Assembly (NCBI GenBank): GCA_902482195.1
Contig: CABSZQ010000009.1
Location: 1-11,706, forward strand
DNA from: an uncultured Haemophilus sp.
Lineage (GTDB): Bacteria > Pseudomonadota > Gammaproteobacteria > Enterobacterales > Pasteurellaceae
Length of the DNA: 11,706 bases
Direction: 5' to 3'
The notes beneath the pieces are model-generated. The model did not search any database, was not told the DNA's origin, and saw only the letters and a program-made list of their open reading frames with translations. A program made the translations under genes and the position numbers. This document shows, one piece after another, positions 11,171 to 11,706 of the stretch (positions are counted from its first letter, which is position 1; each line of letters opens with the position of its first letter).

Positions 11171-11706
11171 CTACTTCTGCTTAGTCTTCATTAAAAATTC
11201 TTTTAAATCACTAATAGATTGATTTCTATTATTTAAATCTACTACCTCTGAAACTCGGTCAAAGCGAAAAGTTAGGTACATTTCTCTAAGAAAGCAAAAA
11301 CCATAAAAGTAATTTTGCTCAAGATCAAAACAACGAACTTCAACAGCCCTATATTCAGTGGTGCCACTTTCAGGTGTGTAATACATTAAAATTAATGCTT
11401 TTGTCCTAATGCTTGTTTTGCGTTCATACCAATCAGGTAATTCAAATGTATCACAGTCTTCCATGGCTTGTCTGTCGATATACACCTTTTGATCTGGCGT
11501 CTCAACTCTAACATCCACCATATAGGTTTTACCTGAAGGACCTTTAAGTTTCTTATAAATTAAATCACTTTCTGATTCATATTGCTGGATTAACCTTTCT
11601 AGTTGCTCTTCCTCTATACTAAGTATTTTTCCATATTTTGATTGTTTTACTCTTGAAGTATTTGCTGCTTTAATTTCTTTTACTGCTACTTTAAATAAAC
11701 TTGAAA
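11171..11706 (-). CDS. Partial protein with a possible WYL-like domain
   Basis: This leftward gene runs off the right end of the window. The frame stays open from the stop at 11171 through 11704, so the ATG at 11519-11521 is internal and 178 residues are visible. The N-terminal part seen is lysine-rich and helical (an ILSIEEEQLERLIQQYESES stretch). The C-terminal part (KALILMYYTPESG, then YFYGFCFLREMYLTFRFDRV) has the spacing of a WYL domain, a ligand- or nucleic-acid-sensing module found in bacterial regulators, including an aromatic-Y-G-F/Y-C-x-L-R and F-R-x-D-R pattern. The domain call is tentative and I do not recognise the gene. No terminator is seen after the stop. Confidence 0.65.
   Translation of the reverse strand, partial: SSLFKVAVKEIKAANTSRVKQSKYGKILSIEEEQLERLIQQYESESDLIYKKLKGPSGKTYMVDVRVETPDQKVYIDRQAMEDCDTFELPDWYERKTSIRTKALILMYYTPESGTTEYRAVEVRCFDLEQNYFYGFCFLREMYLTFRFDRVSEVVDLNNRNQSISDLKEFLMKTKQK

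Noticed and set aside
11519..11521. ATG as the start of the right-end leftward gene
   Set aside because: The frame stays open for 61 more codons to the window edge with natural composition, so this Met is internal.

Overview
The window is AT-rich Pasteurellaceae DNA, most likely from the genus Haemophilus. Its chromosomal genes (sbcB, two tandem ferritins) read as close Haemophilus relatives, and the sbcB fragment carries two copies of the Haemophilus-type DNA uptake core AAGTGCGGT. An 8.16-kb filamentous (inovirus) prophage sits in the middle, integrated at the chromosome-dimer-resolution site dif. I scanned by eye and found no uptake core inside the prophage.

Layout. Positions 1-777 hold the 3' end of sbcB (exonuclease I), followed by a strong terminator. 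Positions 1046-1115 begin a direct repeat that ends in the XerC arm of dif. The prophage runs from about 1114 to 9274 and a complete dif (9264-9291) closes its right end. Just inside the left end, two dif-like sites in inverted orientation (1103-1135 and 1176-1204) can fold into one forked hairpin. This is the architecture that Vibrio cholerae phage CTXphi uses to integrate its single-stranded genome through host XerC/XerD.

Phage genes. A left arm carries a small unknown ORF, then leftward genes: a YodC/DUF2158-like protein, a 23-residue membrane peptide, and a two-gene operon of a ribbon-helix-helix-like regulator with an unrecognised 153-residue partner. A divergent control region with three copies of a TTTCTTAGAAA-type operator and a strong sigma-70 promoter separates these from the rightward block: replication initiator (pII/RstA-like), ssDNA-binding protein (pV/RstB-like), two small membrane proteins, major coat protein, terminator, adsorption protein (pIII/TspB-like), a DUF2523 pVI/Ace-like protein, the Zot/pI assembly ATPase and the phage's own secretin (pIV). 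Replication and ssDNA genes come first, then virion proteins, then the inner-membrane motor and outer-membrane exit channel, which is the usual inovirus order. After the secretin lies an intergenic region with a long hairpin (candidate packaging signal), two further hairpins (candidate origins) and what looks like a broken small gene.

Right flank. From 9292 there is about 400 bp without a convincing gene, holding Fur-box-like sites and the promoter of the ferritin operon ftnA-ftnB. This is followed by a terminator, tRNA-Leu(CAA) with its own promoter and terminator, and the 3' part of a leftward gene with a possible WYL-like domain that runs off the window.
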